A DNA stretch of 30,261 nucleotides from a virus. Position 1 is the first letter of the stretch. Each line of letters begins with the position of its first letter. Below the pieces are notes generated by a model, which did no database searches, was not told the DNA's origin, and was given only the letters and a program-made list of their open reading frames with translations. The translations under genes were made by a program, and so were the position numbers. Below are positions 7,843 through 13,920 of this stretch, one piece after another. Location of the stretch: IMG/VR virus record IMGVR_UViG_3300046718_000342, positions 1 through 30,261 of that record; one strand, given 5' to 3'.

Positions 7843-8076
7843 CTAATGGATGGCACCCAGCCTGATGAAGCCTGGCGATGGCAGTCCGAACAGCATTGCA
7901 ACGATCATGTAGAGCGCGATGAGTGCCACGATGACCATGTACACGCGCTGTATCTGTTGCGGGATGGCAAAGCCAAGCCATTCAGCAAACCAAACGATGA
8001 TCAACCCGATTAGAACAAGGATTGCGATGTAGATGGCGATATTGATAACGCCCAAGAGAACGCCTGATAGGCTCAT
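7843..8076 (-). CDS. Small two-helix membrane protein (holin-like candidate)
   Basis: This encodes 77 residues with two hydrophobic segments, about residues 9-32 (INIAIYIAILVLIGLIIVWF) and 45-64 (YMVIVALIALYMIVAML), separated by a short loop with FAIPQQIQ. AGGAG lies 8 nt before the ATG. Size and topology suit a class II holin, but it sits between an HNH nuclease and a ParB-like gene, not beside the endolysin at 22.1-23.05 kb. I would call it a membrane protein and treat holin as a guess. Confidence 0.75.
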   Translation of the reverse strand: MSLSGVLLGVINIAIYIAILVLIGLIIVWFAEWLGFAIPQQIQRVYMVIVALIALYMIVAMLFGLPSPGFIRLGAIH

Positions 8077-8079
8077 GGC

Positions 8080-8400
8080 TTAACTCCTGTTTGCTGGATG
8101 GCGTGGGTCAGTAGGCCATCCGCTTGCATCAATGTCGGTGGTGTAGCCGCGCAATTCCTCAAAGCGTTTGTGATGGTTGTGGCATGGCACACACAAAGAC
8201 TGCAGCTTGCCGAACCAGAAGGCATGCTGATCACCCTTATGCGGGATGATGTGGTCGGCCACTGTGGCAGGGATGACCTGACCACGCTGTAAGCACATCA
8301 CGCACAGTGGATGGTCACGCAGCTGCGCTTTGGCCATGCGCCGCCAACGCATCTTGCCATACCAGGGGCAAGGCTCTTGCCCGTAAGCATAAGCAGCCAT
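8080..8400 (-). CDS. HNH endonuclease
   Basis: This encodes 106 residues with a compact HNH nuclease. CVMC (residues ~33-36) and CVPC (~72-75) are the zinc-binding pairs. VADHIIPHKGD supplies the first HNH histidine (DH) and SLCVPCHNHHK the distal Asn/His. Phage HNH proteins of this size often lie near terminase and are needed for cos cleavage or packaging in some phages. Here it is separated from terS by three genes. Its start is the ATG at 8400; the region upstream holds a large hairpin. Confidence 0.9.
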   Translation of the reverse strand: MAAYAYGQEPCPWYGKMRWRRMAKAQLRDHPLCVMCLQRGQVIPATVADHIIPHKGDQHAFWFGKLQSLCVPCHNHHKRFEELRGYTTDIDASGWPTDPRHPANRS

Positions 8401-8424
8401 CGTGCGTTCCGTTTTTGGGATTAT

Positions 8425-8463
8425 CGTGAATTGCGGGCGCGGCTCCGCCCTGAAAAATTCACG
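8425..8463. other. Two-tier hairpin upstream of HNH gene
   Basis: CGTGAATT (8425-8432) pairs with AATTCACG (8456-8463). Inside it GGGCG (8435-8439) pairs with CGCCC (8446-8450). It fills most of the 94-bp gap between the HNH start and the upstream gene. No T run follows on either strand, so it is not an obvious terminator. A consensus-like TTGACA lies on the minus strand at 8498-8493 but lacks a good -10. An mRNA processing or protein-binding site is possible. Confidence 0.5.
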
Positions 8464-8494
8464 CGCGTAGAGTTCAGTGATTTGCAGTGTGTTG

Positions 8495-9157
8495 TCAATT
8501 GCCCTTGCGCTTGTGCTTGCGCATACGGATCAGCGGCGGCTTCGTAAACCACGGAAATGCCTGACGGATTTCAACCAGCATGCTTGATGGCACAAGTCGG
8601 TTTCTCGGGTCATTGACCAGGCTGCGGATGATCACCGCGCGCAATTCAGCCATCACAGCCCAATACGGTTGCACTGGCTCATTGCGCTTGACCAGCTCGA
8701 GCCGATGTTCCTTGTAGGCCTGGTTGAAGGCAGCAAATGTGCCGTTGCGCTGCATGCCTTCCAGCGCCTTATCCAAATATCCGGCATAGGTTTCGGCGCG
8801 TTCCAGGGCGCGCGAATGTGGTGTCAGCACACAACCCTTGGCCGTTGCCATCATGGTGATGCGCACCGCTATTTCATCCAGCGGCACTAATTTGGCAGGA
8901 CCATCAAGTTGATAGTCATAGAGCAGGTCACGCAGCTGGGCGATTTCTGCCAGCTTGGCATAGTTCATTCCCCAGGCCGCCCAATCAATCGCCGCAGTTG
9001 GCGAGATAATTTTTCGCAAGTGGCGCAGCGCCTTGTCCAGATCCCGCGCCACACCGATGTTGACCGGTTTGCCTTTGTCAACGCAGATAAAGATTGCAAC
9101 CGCACCGATGGCCGAGAGATAGGTTTTCGCCGCGGTGCTGACATTCTCAACCGTCAC
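8495..9157 (-). CDS. Hypothetical protein, possibly GIY-YIG-like N-terminus
   Basis: This encodes 220 residues beginning with GTG, overlapping the upstream gene by 11 bp. The N-terminal AVAIFICVDKGKPVNIGVARD followed by LRHLRK (quoted in parts) resembles the opening strands of GIY-YIG-type phage proteins (FI.. G.PVKIG.A..), but the conserved tyrosines and later catalytic residues are not evident, so nuclease activity is doubtful. The middle and C-terminal parts are helical, with a basic tail rich in Arg/Lys. I do not recognise it with confidence. Confidence 0.65.
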   Translation of the reverse strand: MTVENVSTAAKTYLSAIGAVAIFICVDKGKPVNIGVARDLDKALRHLRKIISPTAAIDWAAWGMNYAKLAEIAQLRDLLYDYQLDGPAKLVPLDEIAVRITMMATAKGCVLTPHSRALERAETYAGYLDKALEGMQRNGTFAAFNQAYKEHRLELVKRNEPVQPYWAVMAELRAVIIRSLVNDPRNRLVPSSMLVEIRQAFPWFTKPPLIRMRKHKRKGN

Positions 9158-9347
9158 TTGTCGCTGCCGCAGCCTGGAATTGTTTATCGTGAAACACTTT
9201 CAGATCGGTGCCAAGAAATTCCTCGATGCGCAGGATGCGCTTTGCTAGAGCCCGCACAGAGTCATCCAGGCACGTCAGCCTGTTGGGTGTTGTCGATGCA
9301 CCGCCTCTGCGCTTTGCCTTTGCCCTTTTCTTCGTTCGTTTTGCCAT
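9147..9347 (-). CDS. Small basic hypothetical protein
   Basis: This encodes 66 residues with a strongly basic N-terminus (KRTKKRAKAKRRGG), then a predicted helix (CLDDSVRALAKRILRIEEFLG) and a short polar tail. GGGAGG precedes the ATG by 6 nt. Its 3' end overlaps the next gene. The basic arm suggests nucleic-acid binding; no family is recognised. Confidence 0.65.
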   Translation of the reverse strand: MAKRTKKRAKAKRRGGASTTPNRLTCLDDSVRALAKRILRIEEFLGTDLKVFHDKQFQAAAATSDG

Positions 9348-9373
9348 CGTTTGCCTCCCGTTTTTGACTTAGA

Positions 9374-9904
9374 TCAAAACACCACGATGCGCCGGCCGAT
9401 GAGCTGGTCAGCGATGCTGTCACAGAATTGCCAGTTCATCTGCTGCCATTGCTCGGCATCACCACCATAGTTGCGCCGCTTGATTTCCCTGGCCAGGTCA
9501 CCATCGAAGGATGCCACCCGCGCGCAGACATTGACGATCAGGACATGACGCGGCTCGGTGAGGAATTGCAGCGGCCAATCAATGGCCAGCTCCATGCGGG
9601 TAATTTCCTGAGCTGATGGCAGAACGCGGGTGCGGTTGGCCTCGCGTTGCAATTCCTCGAGTTCGCCACCACCGAGCATGGCCAATAGGTCGGTCCATTC
9701 AACCCGATAAGGTGGCCACCAGCGGCCAAAGGCTCGCGGGTATGGTGATCGCCATGGCATCTTGGACAGGATGCGCCAGGCATCAGCCAGCCTGAGTGCC
9801 ACATGCGGACCTGTCCAATGCTGTGGGACAAATTCAGGTGCAGGCACACCGTCCAAGGGGCACCAATTATCAATGATTTCCTCGCCGCTATAGAGCCGCG
9901 CCAT
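9374..9904 (-). CDS. Hypothetical phage protein, DUF6362-like
   Basis: This encodes 176 residues behind GGAAAGG at 6 nt. The core (ADAWRILSKMPW, PRAFGRWWPPYR, then EITRMELAIDWPLQFL) resembles the phage proteins grouped as DUF6362, where a helix with RxLxxLP and an AxxxWP motif precede a helical region. Assignment to that family is from memory and tentative. Function unknown; such proteins often sit in the early or pre-terminase part of alphaproteobacterial phages, as here. Confidence 0.7.
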   Translation of the reverse strand: MARLYSGEEIIDNWCPLDGVPAPEFVPQHWTGPHVALRLADAWRILSKMPWRSPYPRAFGRWWPPYRVEWTDLLAMLGGGELEELQREANRTRVLPSAQEITRMELAIDWPLQFLTEPRHVLIVNVCARVASFDGDLAREIKRRNYGGDAEQWQQMNWQFCDSIADQLIGRRIVVF

Positions 9905-9906
9905 GG

Positions 9907-10272
9907 TCAGCCTTTCCTCTGCCTCTGATCCAATGCGCTGCGGCCTGGCAGTGGATCGCCCAGCAGCTCAGCTGTGGGTGAGCGCGGCTTTAGCCGCAGC
10001 TCCAAAGCCAGCTCAGCTTCACGCAACACCTCGGCTGGCGGTTGGTGATTGCGATACCGCACCTCATGACCCACGGAGCTGTTGACGGTCACTCGTTTGT
10101 CTTTCGGTGGATTTCTCACGCAGTTCCTCCGAAATTCCCGAAAGTGTGGCTCCACTGCGCAATGGATGTGCCATTCGGAAACATCCAGCCGCATGGCGAT
10201 GCTGCGCCAGGACAGATGATTGCGGCGTAGCAGCTTGGCTTGCTCGATCAAATTGGGTGTCACTGGTTTCAT
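9907..10272 (-). CDS. Helix-turn-helix DNA-binding protein
   Basis: This encodes 121 residues. NLIEQAKLLRRNHLSWRSIAMRLDVSEWHI (residues ~8-37, quoted from the visible frame in parts) has the spacing of a homeodomain-like helix-turn-helix, with LSWRSIAMRL as first helix and VSEWHIHCAV as recognition helix. The rest is basic and Pro-rich. I chose ATG 10272, preceded by GGAGA at 9-10 nt; the frame is open to 10332. It ends 3 bp before the next gene. A transcription factor or small terminase-like DNA binder are both possible. Confidence 0.75.
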   Translation of the reverse strand: MKPVTPNLIEQAKLLRRNHLSWRSIAMRLDVSEWHIHCAVEPHFREFRRNCVRNPPKDKRVTVNSSVGHEVRYRNHQPPAEVLREAELALELRLKPRSPTAELLGDPLPGRSALDQRQRKG

Positions 10273-10410
10273 GGTGTGGTGTCTCCATGAGTTATCCCCG
10301 CTTTCCTCGGTTGCCCCTTTGAGAGTTGGCATGATGTTTGCGCTTAGACTTGTCTTGGTTCTTTATTCTGTAGGTCGCGGTAAGGTTCGGTTCATTTCCT
10401 TTCAATGACT

Positions 10411-10457
10411 TAGGAAAAAAGTTTGGCGTTGTTTCACCCAAAGTTTCGCCAAACTTT
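10411..10457 (-). terminator. Terminator with competing hairpins (attenuator-like)
   Basis: Read on the minus strand, AAAGTTTGGCG pairs with CGCCAAACTTT over an 18-nt loop and runs into a tract of six T, a rho-independent terminator shape after the DUF1376-like gene. The first arm can instead close on itself: AAAGTTT-GGCG-AAACTTT (10440-10457) is a perfect 7-bp hairpin that would prevent the terminator. Mutually exclusive structures of this kind are the hallmark of attenuation. It lies in a 193-bp gap, so it would gate transcription into the late genes. Confidence 0.6.
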
Positions 10458-10465
10458 GCCCATTC

Positions 10466-10792
10466 CTATTTCACCACCCTCAACCTTTTGCGCGCGCGCT
10501 CTGCAGCCTTCTCGTGTGCATAGCGAATTTCACGGTCAGTGCGGTCGTTGCGGATATGGCCTGCCAGCACATAGAGTTTTTTCAGCTTGAGCAGCCTGGC
10601 GCGAATGCGCTTCCATCCGCGCGAGTTAGTGCCGAGCCATTTGCAGACTGCCGCAGGCTCATCTGGCAGTGAGCCATCATGCACATAGAGCAGGTCGAGG
10701 ATGGTGTTATAGGCACCGCGTTCCTCTAGCGTCATGCCCTGCATGCCGGTAAGAGCTGCGCGCGGGTCACGTTTGTACCAAGGCATTCCCAT
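10466..10792 (-). CDS. DUF1376-like phage replication-associated protein
   Basis: This encodes 108 residues. The N-terminus MPWYKRDPRAALTGMQGMT followed by LEERGAYNTILDLLY (quoted in parts) is the recognisable DUF1376 signature (WYKRD...LT.EERGAY..LLD..). These proteins are YdaU-like and often lie near phage replication functions. It is short compared with longer DUF1376 proteins that carry a C-terminal DNA-binding region; here only a basic tail remains. TGATG links its ATG to the upstream stop. Confidence 0.85.
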   Translation of the reverse strand: MGMPWYKRDPRAALTGMQGMTLEERGAYNTILDLLYVHDGSLPDEPAAVCKWLGTNSRGWKRIRARLLKLKKLYVLAGHIRNDRTDREIRYAHEKAAERARKRLRVVK

Positions 10793-11124
10793 CAGCAGAA
10801 CACCCTGGCTGCCTTGATGCCTTCTGGCGTGATGGTCCAGACAATGCGATTGCTGCCGCGCTGGGCGATGCGCTCTCCGCTGTCTGCGACGTAACCCATT
10901 TTTTGCAGCTCAGAGCGCCTGGTGCGAAAGGTTGAGCCGTGGTCACTGCACAGGCCCTGCAGGTCCAGGTCGGTCATCCTGGTGAATTGCAGGAAATGCC
11001 GCAGCACGATCCTGCGCCGCTCCGTCATCCTGGGTGCAGCTTGCTCAGCAGCCTTGCGTGAGGTGTCGGGGTCGGTCCTGCGCGCCCTGGTGCGCGGCGG
11101 GAACATATCGAGCTGCTGGGTCAT
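10792..11124 (-). CDS. Winged-helix DNA-binding protein
   Basis: This encodes 110 residues. After a basic N-terminal arm (PPRTRARRTDPDTSRKAAEQ), the segment RRRIVLRHFLQFTRMTDLDLQGL, FRTRRSELQKMGYVADSGER and RIVWTITPEGIKAA (quoted in parts) has the helix-helix-wing order of a winged helix. The TDPDTSRKAAE motif recurs in phage proteins placed next to DUF1376. It overlaps both neighbours (ATGA upstream, TGATG downstream). It may act in replication initiation or regulation. Confidence 0.75.
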   Translation of the reverse strand: MTQQLDMFPPRTRARRTDPDTSRKAAEQAAPRMTERRRIVLRHFLQFTRMTDLDLQGLCSDHGSTFRTRRSELQKMGYVADSGERIAQRGSNRIVWTITPEGIKAARVFC

Positions 11125-11642
11125 GTGTTGACCCCGCGAGGGATGTAGTCCGTCAGCGGCCGATAGGCTGACAAAGCGTGATGCGTCAGTTGGTGGTGAT
11201 ACTGGCAGTACGATGAGCCGTCCTGCTTGGCCTGACCGCAGAAGGAAAACGGCGCAGCCTCGCCATGCGGGTATCGGCAGCTGGTGGCTGTCAGCTCAAT
11301 CAGGGGCAGGCCCAGGAAATCAGGCGGCAGCGGTGCTGGCTCATCCATGATCGGCATGACAAGCGGCAAGGTTTTCAATGGCCTGTAGGTCAGCGGCAGC
11401 GGCTTGCGCGGCTTTGCCTGCTTGACCTTGCGGTGTGTTGTCAGGCCGAGGCGATGCGCCTTGCCCAGGACTGCACCGCGCGAAATGCCGAGACGCCCTG
11501 CCATTTGCGAAGCCGATAGTTTGTTTTCATTCCACAGGGCCAGGAAGCTTTGCAGCAGGTCACAGGGCCAGCGTTTGTTCCGTGATGTTCGGGGCGGGCC
11601 TCGCCCAACTGCAGGGGTGCTGGTTGGTGGCAGCATTGCCAT
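11121..11642 (-). CDS. GcrA-family cell-cycle regulator homologue
   Basis: GcrA is an alphaproteobacterial sigma70 cofactor that activates promoters depending on adenine methylation at GANTC. This protein has the N-terminal DNA-binding signature FLALWNENKLSASQMAGRLG followed by SRGAVLGKAHRLGL, and the C-terminal zinc-like block SCRYPHGE, FSFCGQ, SYCQYHHQLTHHALS typical of the family. The start is uncertain: ATG 11642 gives 173 residues; a TTG at 11678 extends it by 12. The upstream spacing is 49 bp. In a phage it may reprogram host or late phage promoters. Family assignment is firm; the role is inferred. Confidence 0.88.
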   Translation of the reverse strand: MAMLPPTSTPAVGRGPPRTSRNKRWPCDLLQSFLALWNENKLSASQMAGRLGISRGAVLGKAHRLGLTTHRKVKQAKPRKPLPLTYRPLKTLPLVMPIMDEPAPLPPDFLGLPLIELTATSCRYPHGEAAPFSFCGQAKQDGSSYCQYHHQLTHHALSAYRPLTDYIPRGVNT

Positions 11643-11691
11643 GAGCGCGGACCCGCCCTTTCGTTCGTGAACAAACAAACGCTGACGCTAC

Positions 11692-12006
11692 TCACACCGA
11701 TGACTGCGCCCCCTCACGCAGTGCACCTTTGGAACGCGGAACTCGCTTGCGCTTGCGTGATGGCCTGGCGCGGACAACTGGTTTCGGTTTCCGGCCGACC
11801 TGGCCCCACAGACTGTCCGGCGCGTCATACCCAATGACCAGCAGAGCTGCCTTCATCACCGCATGGGTGTTGCTGGGAAAGGCCTTAAAGCGCCGCCAAT
11901 TGGAAACGGTCTGCCGTGAGGCAGCATCAGTGATTTCCTTGACGGGCTGGTTGCCGCCCAGGGCATCAATGACGGCTGTGGTGGTGGTCAGGGTGCGGCC
12001 ATTCAT
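11692..12006 (-). CDS. Cro-like helix-turn-helix protein
   Basis: This encodes 104 residues. TTTTAVIDALGGNQPVKEIT, then ASRQTVSNWRRFKAFP and AALLVIGYDAPDSLW, match the small Cro/YdaS-like regulators common in alphaproteobacterial prophages, with DAASRQTVSNW as the likely turn and recognition helix. I chose ATG 12006; only TTG starts lie upstream. The -10 box of the leftward promoter ends about 11 bp upstream, so the transcript is nearly leaderless. The C-terminal tail is very basic (RARPSRKRKRVPRSK). It is divergent from the XRE repressor, as expected for the lytic switch. Confidence 0.82.
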   Translation of the reverse strand: MNGRTLTTTTAVIDALGGNQPVKEITDAASRQTVSNWRRFKAFPSNTHAVMKAALLVIGYDAPDSLWGQVGRKPKPVVRARPSRKRKRVPRSKGALREGAQSSV

Positions 12007-12016
12007 GGCGGCACCG

Positions 12017-12045
12017 ATAATAGTCAAAGAAGTTTGGACTTTCAA
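12017..12045 (-). promoter_or_regulatory. Leftward promoter of Cro-like gene
   Basis: On the minus strand TTGAAA (12045-12040) and TATTAT (12022-12017) are spaced by exactly 17 bp, each one mismatch from the sigma70 consensus. The spacer is the 17-bp operator described separately. Expected start of transcription is ~12010, only about four bases before the ATG. Confidence 0.7.
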
Positions 12046-12066
12046 TAGTCCAAGATATTTGGGGAC
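12023..12066. promoter_or_regulatory. Operator pair in the divergent immunity region
   Basis: Site 1 (12023-12039) reads GTCAAAGAAGTTTGGAC on the plus strand, an imperfect dyad GTC.AA...TT.GAC that fills the spacer of the leftward promoter. Site 2 (12048-12066), GTCCAAGATATTTGGGGAC, has the same half-sites at slightly wider spacing. Between them TTGGACT and AGTCCAA (12034-12053) form a perfect inverted repeat. A near copy of site 1 lies at 12806-12822 in the rightward promoter. The arrangement suits cooperative binding by the XRE repressor. Confidence 0.65.
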
Positions 12067-12070
12067 TTGT

Positions 12071-12086
12071 GTAAAAATAATTTTAC
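12071..12086. repeat. AT-rich dyad GTAAAA-N4-TTTTAC, copy 1
   Basis: GTAAAAATAATTTTAC is a perfect 6-bp-arm palindrome just upstream of the repressor start. Similar dyads lie at 19926-19942 and 21753-21769, each in a short non-coding gap. It may be a regulator or IHF-like site, or part of the repressor promoter. Confidence 0.45.
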
Positions 12087-12116
12087 CAGTAAAGGCAAAA
12101 TGCTAGTCTGTTCAAC

Positions 12117-12464
12117 ATGAAGACTTGGTATGCTGTTATGAACCCCGGCCGCAGGGCTATTGATCCCACTGCAGAGCGGCTAAAACGCCTGCGCACAGCC
12201 TTGGGTTTAAGTCAGGCTGAATTCGCCAGGTTTTTAGGGGTTTCCAAAGGGCGCTGGAATAATTTCGAGCGCGGCTATCCGCTGCCGCGCGAGATCATTT
12301 TTTTGCTTTGCGATAAGGTGCACGGCCTGACAAGCGATTGGCTTTATTTTGGTTACCATACCCACTTGCCTTTGGATTTAGCGAAGAAGTTGGGTGAGCT
12401 AGATGGCCCGACGCCGAACGGCCCCGCTTCGAAGGTTGTGAAGCGGCGGAAGCACCGCCTTTGA
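12117..12464 (+). CDS. XRE-family phage repressor (CI-like, short)
   Basis: This encodes 115 residues with an XRE helix-turn-helix at ~20-75: LKRLRTALGLSQAEFARFLG, SKGRWNNFERG and DWLYFG. It has no peptidase/dimerisation domain of the LexA-like type, so induction would not be by RecA-stimulated self-cleavage. A second in-frame ATG at 12138 is possible. No good ribosome site precedes the ATG directly; AAAGG lies before a six-codon upstream ORF (12100-12120) whose TGA overlaps this ATG. Divergent from the Cro-like gene, it probably represses both promoters through the shared operator. Confidence 0.85.
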   Translation: MKTWYAVMNPGRRAIDPTAERLKRLRTALGLSQAEFARFLGVSKGRWNNFERGYPLPREIIFLLCDKVHGLTSDWLYFGYHTHLPLDLAKKLGELDGPTPNGPASKVVKRRKHRL

Positions 12465-12660
12465 CCCCTGTGGATAACGTGGACCGATGGTGGCATTTCC
12501 ACCACTGCATTATATAGGCCACATGATCAACCGATGGGCGTAGCCGTTTTGCCAATGGTGTTTTGGTAGTTCGGACAAGCATCATCAACCCTGGTGTTGC
12601 CGATCCCAGCTCTTGCAAAAGCTCTAAAATCGCCTGTGCTTCCACAGAGTTAAGCAACAT
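12295..12660 (-). CDS. Possible small protein antisense to repressor 3' end
   Basis: This 121-codon frame opens with an ATG behind GAGAGG at 4 nt, and its first ~55 residues (MLLNSVEAQAILELLQEL and on, to HVAYIMQWWKC) look like a normal amphipathic protein. The last ~55 codons run antisense through the repressor gene and have the low-complexity composition of a shadow. Either a real gene overlaps the repressor convergently or only chance keeps the frame open. The gap 12465-12757 otherwise shows nothing. Confidence 0.3.
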   Translation of the reverse strand: MLLNSVEAQAILELLQELGSATPGLMMLVRTTKTPLAKRLRPSVDHVAYIMQWWKCHHRSTLSTGVKGGASAASQPSKRGRSASGHLAHPTSSLNPKASGYGNQNKANRLSGRAPYRKAKK

Positions 12661-12757
12661 GTACCCTCTCTTGATTGAGAGGCTTTGTTATTAAACACGC
12701 TCCCCAGCGTTTCCATCCCGTCCTGGTGATTAAAATTCTGACACAATTTTTACAACC

Positions 12758-12804
12758 TGCAAGCTGAAAGTGGCGGCCAAGATAATTGGCCGCCGTGGCT
12801 TGCA
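12758..12804. other. Long two-tier inverted repeat upstream of early promoter
   Basis: TGCAAGC (12758-12764) pairs with GCTTGCA (12798-12804). Nested inside, GGCGGCCAA (12772-12780) pairs with TTGGCCGCC (12786-12794) over a 5-nt loop. There is no T run. Its right arm reaches into the -35 region of the early promoter, so it could be a protein-binding site, an insulating hairpin or part of a replication origin. Sequence is seen; role unknown. Confidence 0.55.
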
Positions 12805-12829
12805 AGTCAAAACTTCTTGGACTTATAAT
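12800..12829 (+). promoter_or_regulatory. Rightward early promoter with embedded operator
   Basis: TTGCAA (12800-12805) and a perfect TATAAT (12824-12829) are 18 bp apart. The spacer contains GTCAAAACTTCTTGGAC (12806-12822), nearly identical to the operator in the leftward promoter. The first gene of the early operon starts 27 bp after the -10 box. This is the best promoter in the window. Confidence 0.75.
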
Positions 12830-12856
12830 TTGCCCTGCCATTTGGGAGACAGACCC

Positions 12857-13129
12857 ATGTCAGTGGCCGCCACCATCATCAGCCTGGATGCCCACAGAAG
12901 GCCAACGGTGCGTGTAGAGCGCAAAGTCCGCCCCCACAGACCAAACTGCACCGAATATCGACTCTACGGCAGCCGCAGCCAGGATGTGCAGGATCATATC
13001 GACAGCCTGGTGGCTGAATTGGAAAGCCACGGCATCAATTTCTACAGCAGCTTTCGTGGCCCGCACTCCATCGGCAACGGCTGCTACGCGGCCTTCGGTG
13101 AAATTGTCCTAATCACGGAGACACCATGA
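12857..13129 (+). CDS. First early-operon gene, small hypothetical protein
   Basis: This encodes 90 residues. I chose ATG 12857, preceded by GGGAGA at 7 nt; the longer open frame to 12770 runs back through the promoter and cannot be translated from it. Sequence shows a short strand (ATIISLDA), a basic middle (RKVRPHRPN) and a C-terminal alpha/beta part (HIDSLVAELESHGINFYSSF then NGCYAAFGEIVL). Not recognised. Being first behind the early promoter and overlapping the recombinase gene (ATGA), it may be an accessory of recombination or an anti-host factor. Confidence 0.75.
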   Translation: MSVAATIISLDAHRRPTVRVERKVRPHRPNCTEYRLYGSRSQDVQDHIDSLVAELESHGINFYSSFRGPHSIGNGCYAAFGEIVLITETP

Positions 13130-13920
13130 GCATCCCAGCAAAAAAGGCTGACGACAGCATCCCGGCCATCAATGCCGCTCTGTTCAAGGGCGATCTGTCG
13201 AAACTGACTGAGCAACAAAAGCTGGAATACCACGATGCAGTTTGCAAGATGGTCGGCTTAAATCCACTCACCAAGCCTTTCGATTATCTGTATCTCAACG
13301 GAAAGCTGGTGCTCTATCCGAACAAATCCTGTGCCGAGCAGCTGCGCAAAATCCACGGCATTTCGCTTGAAATTGTCAGCCAGGATTTGAGTGCCGATGG
13401 TCTTTACACCGTCCATGCCAGGGCGAAGGACAACACAGGCCGCACGGATGAGGATGTCGGTGTCGTCACGTTTGGTCAGCTGCGCGCTGGTGAAGCCGTC
13501 GCGAACATGATCCTCAAATGTGTGACCAAGGCCAAGCGCCGGGTCACGCTTTCAATTTGCGGGCTCGGTTTTCTCGACAGCGAGGGTGATGATGCACCCC
13601 GCATTGCCGAGAGACAGCAACCCCATCGGCTTTATCCGGCTGACGACAAGGCTCCCGAAGAAACACCTGGCGAACAAGTCACACCACTCACGGCTGCTGA
13701 TGTTCCGGCACATGCCTTTGCAGTGCCCAAGCTGGCCGATGGATCGGATGATTGGCGCACATGGAGCATCGAGCTGCTGACCATGATCCGCGCCAATGGT
13801 GAGCGCGGCCCCTGGCTGCAGGCCAACCGGGCAACCCTTGAAGCCATGCGCAAGGCCGAGCCGAAGGAACATGCAAAGCTGCTGGATGCCATCCATCAGT
13901 CCGATGAGGTTCAAGACTGA
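13126..13920 (+). CDS. Putative single-strand annealing recombinase (RecT-like)
   Basis: This encodes 264 residues. The N-terminal ~165 residues carry a pattern seen in RecT/Red-beta-like phage proteins: YHDAVCKMVGLNPLTKPFDY, LNGKLVLYPNKSCAEQLRK, VHARAKDNTGRTDEDVGVV, and EAVANMILKCVTKAKRRVTL with SICGLGFLD. These annealers act in phage replication and recombination. The C-terminal ~95 residues are Pro/Glu-rich linker and helices. GGAGA precedes the ATG. It is followed by Gp157, a common pairing. Family identity is from motif resemblance, so moderate certainty. Confidence 0.75.
   Translation: MSIPAKKADDSIPAINAALFKGDLSKLTEQQKLEYHDAVCKMVGLNPLTKPFDYLYLNGKLVLYPNKSCAEQLRKIHGISLEIVSQDLSADGLYTVHARAKDNTGRTDEDVGVVTFGQLRAGEAVANMILKCVTKAKRRVTLSICGLGFLDSEGDDAPRIAERQQPHRLYPADDKAPEETPGEQVTPLTAADVPAHAFAVPKLADGSDDWRTWSIELLTMIRANGERGPWLQANRATLEAMRKAEPKEHAKLLDAIHQSDEVQD

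Noticed and set aside
12650-12841. 63-codon minus-strand frame upstream of the early promoter
   Set aside because: It runs through the nested inverted repeat and the promoter, has an odd composition and no ribosome site.
12770-12856. N-terminal extension of the first early gene
   Set aside because: It would cover the promoter -35 and -10 boxes; the ATG at 12857 has a good ribosome site.
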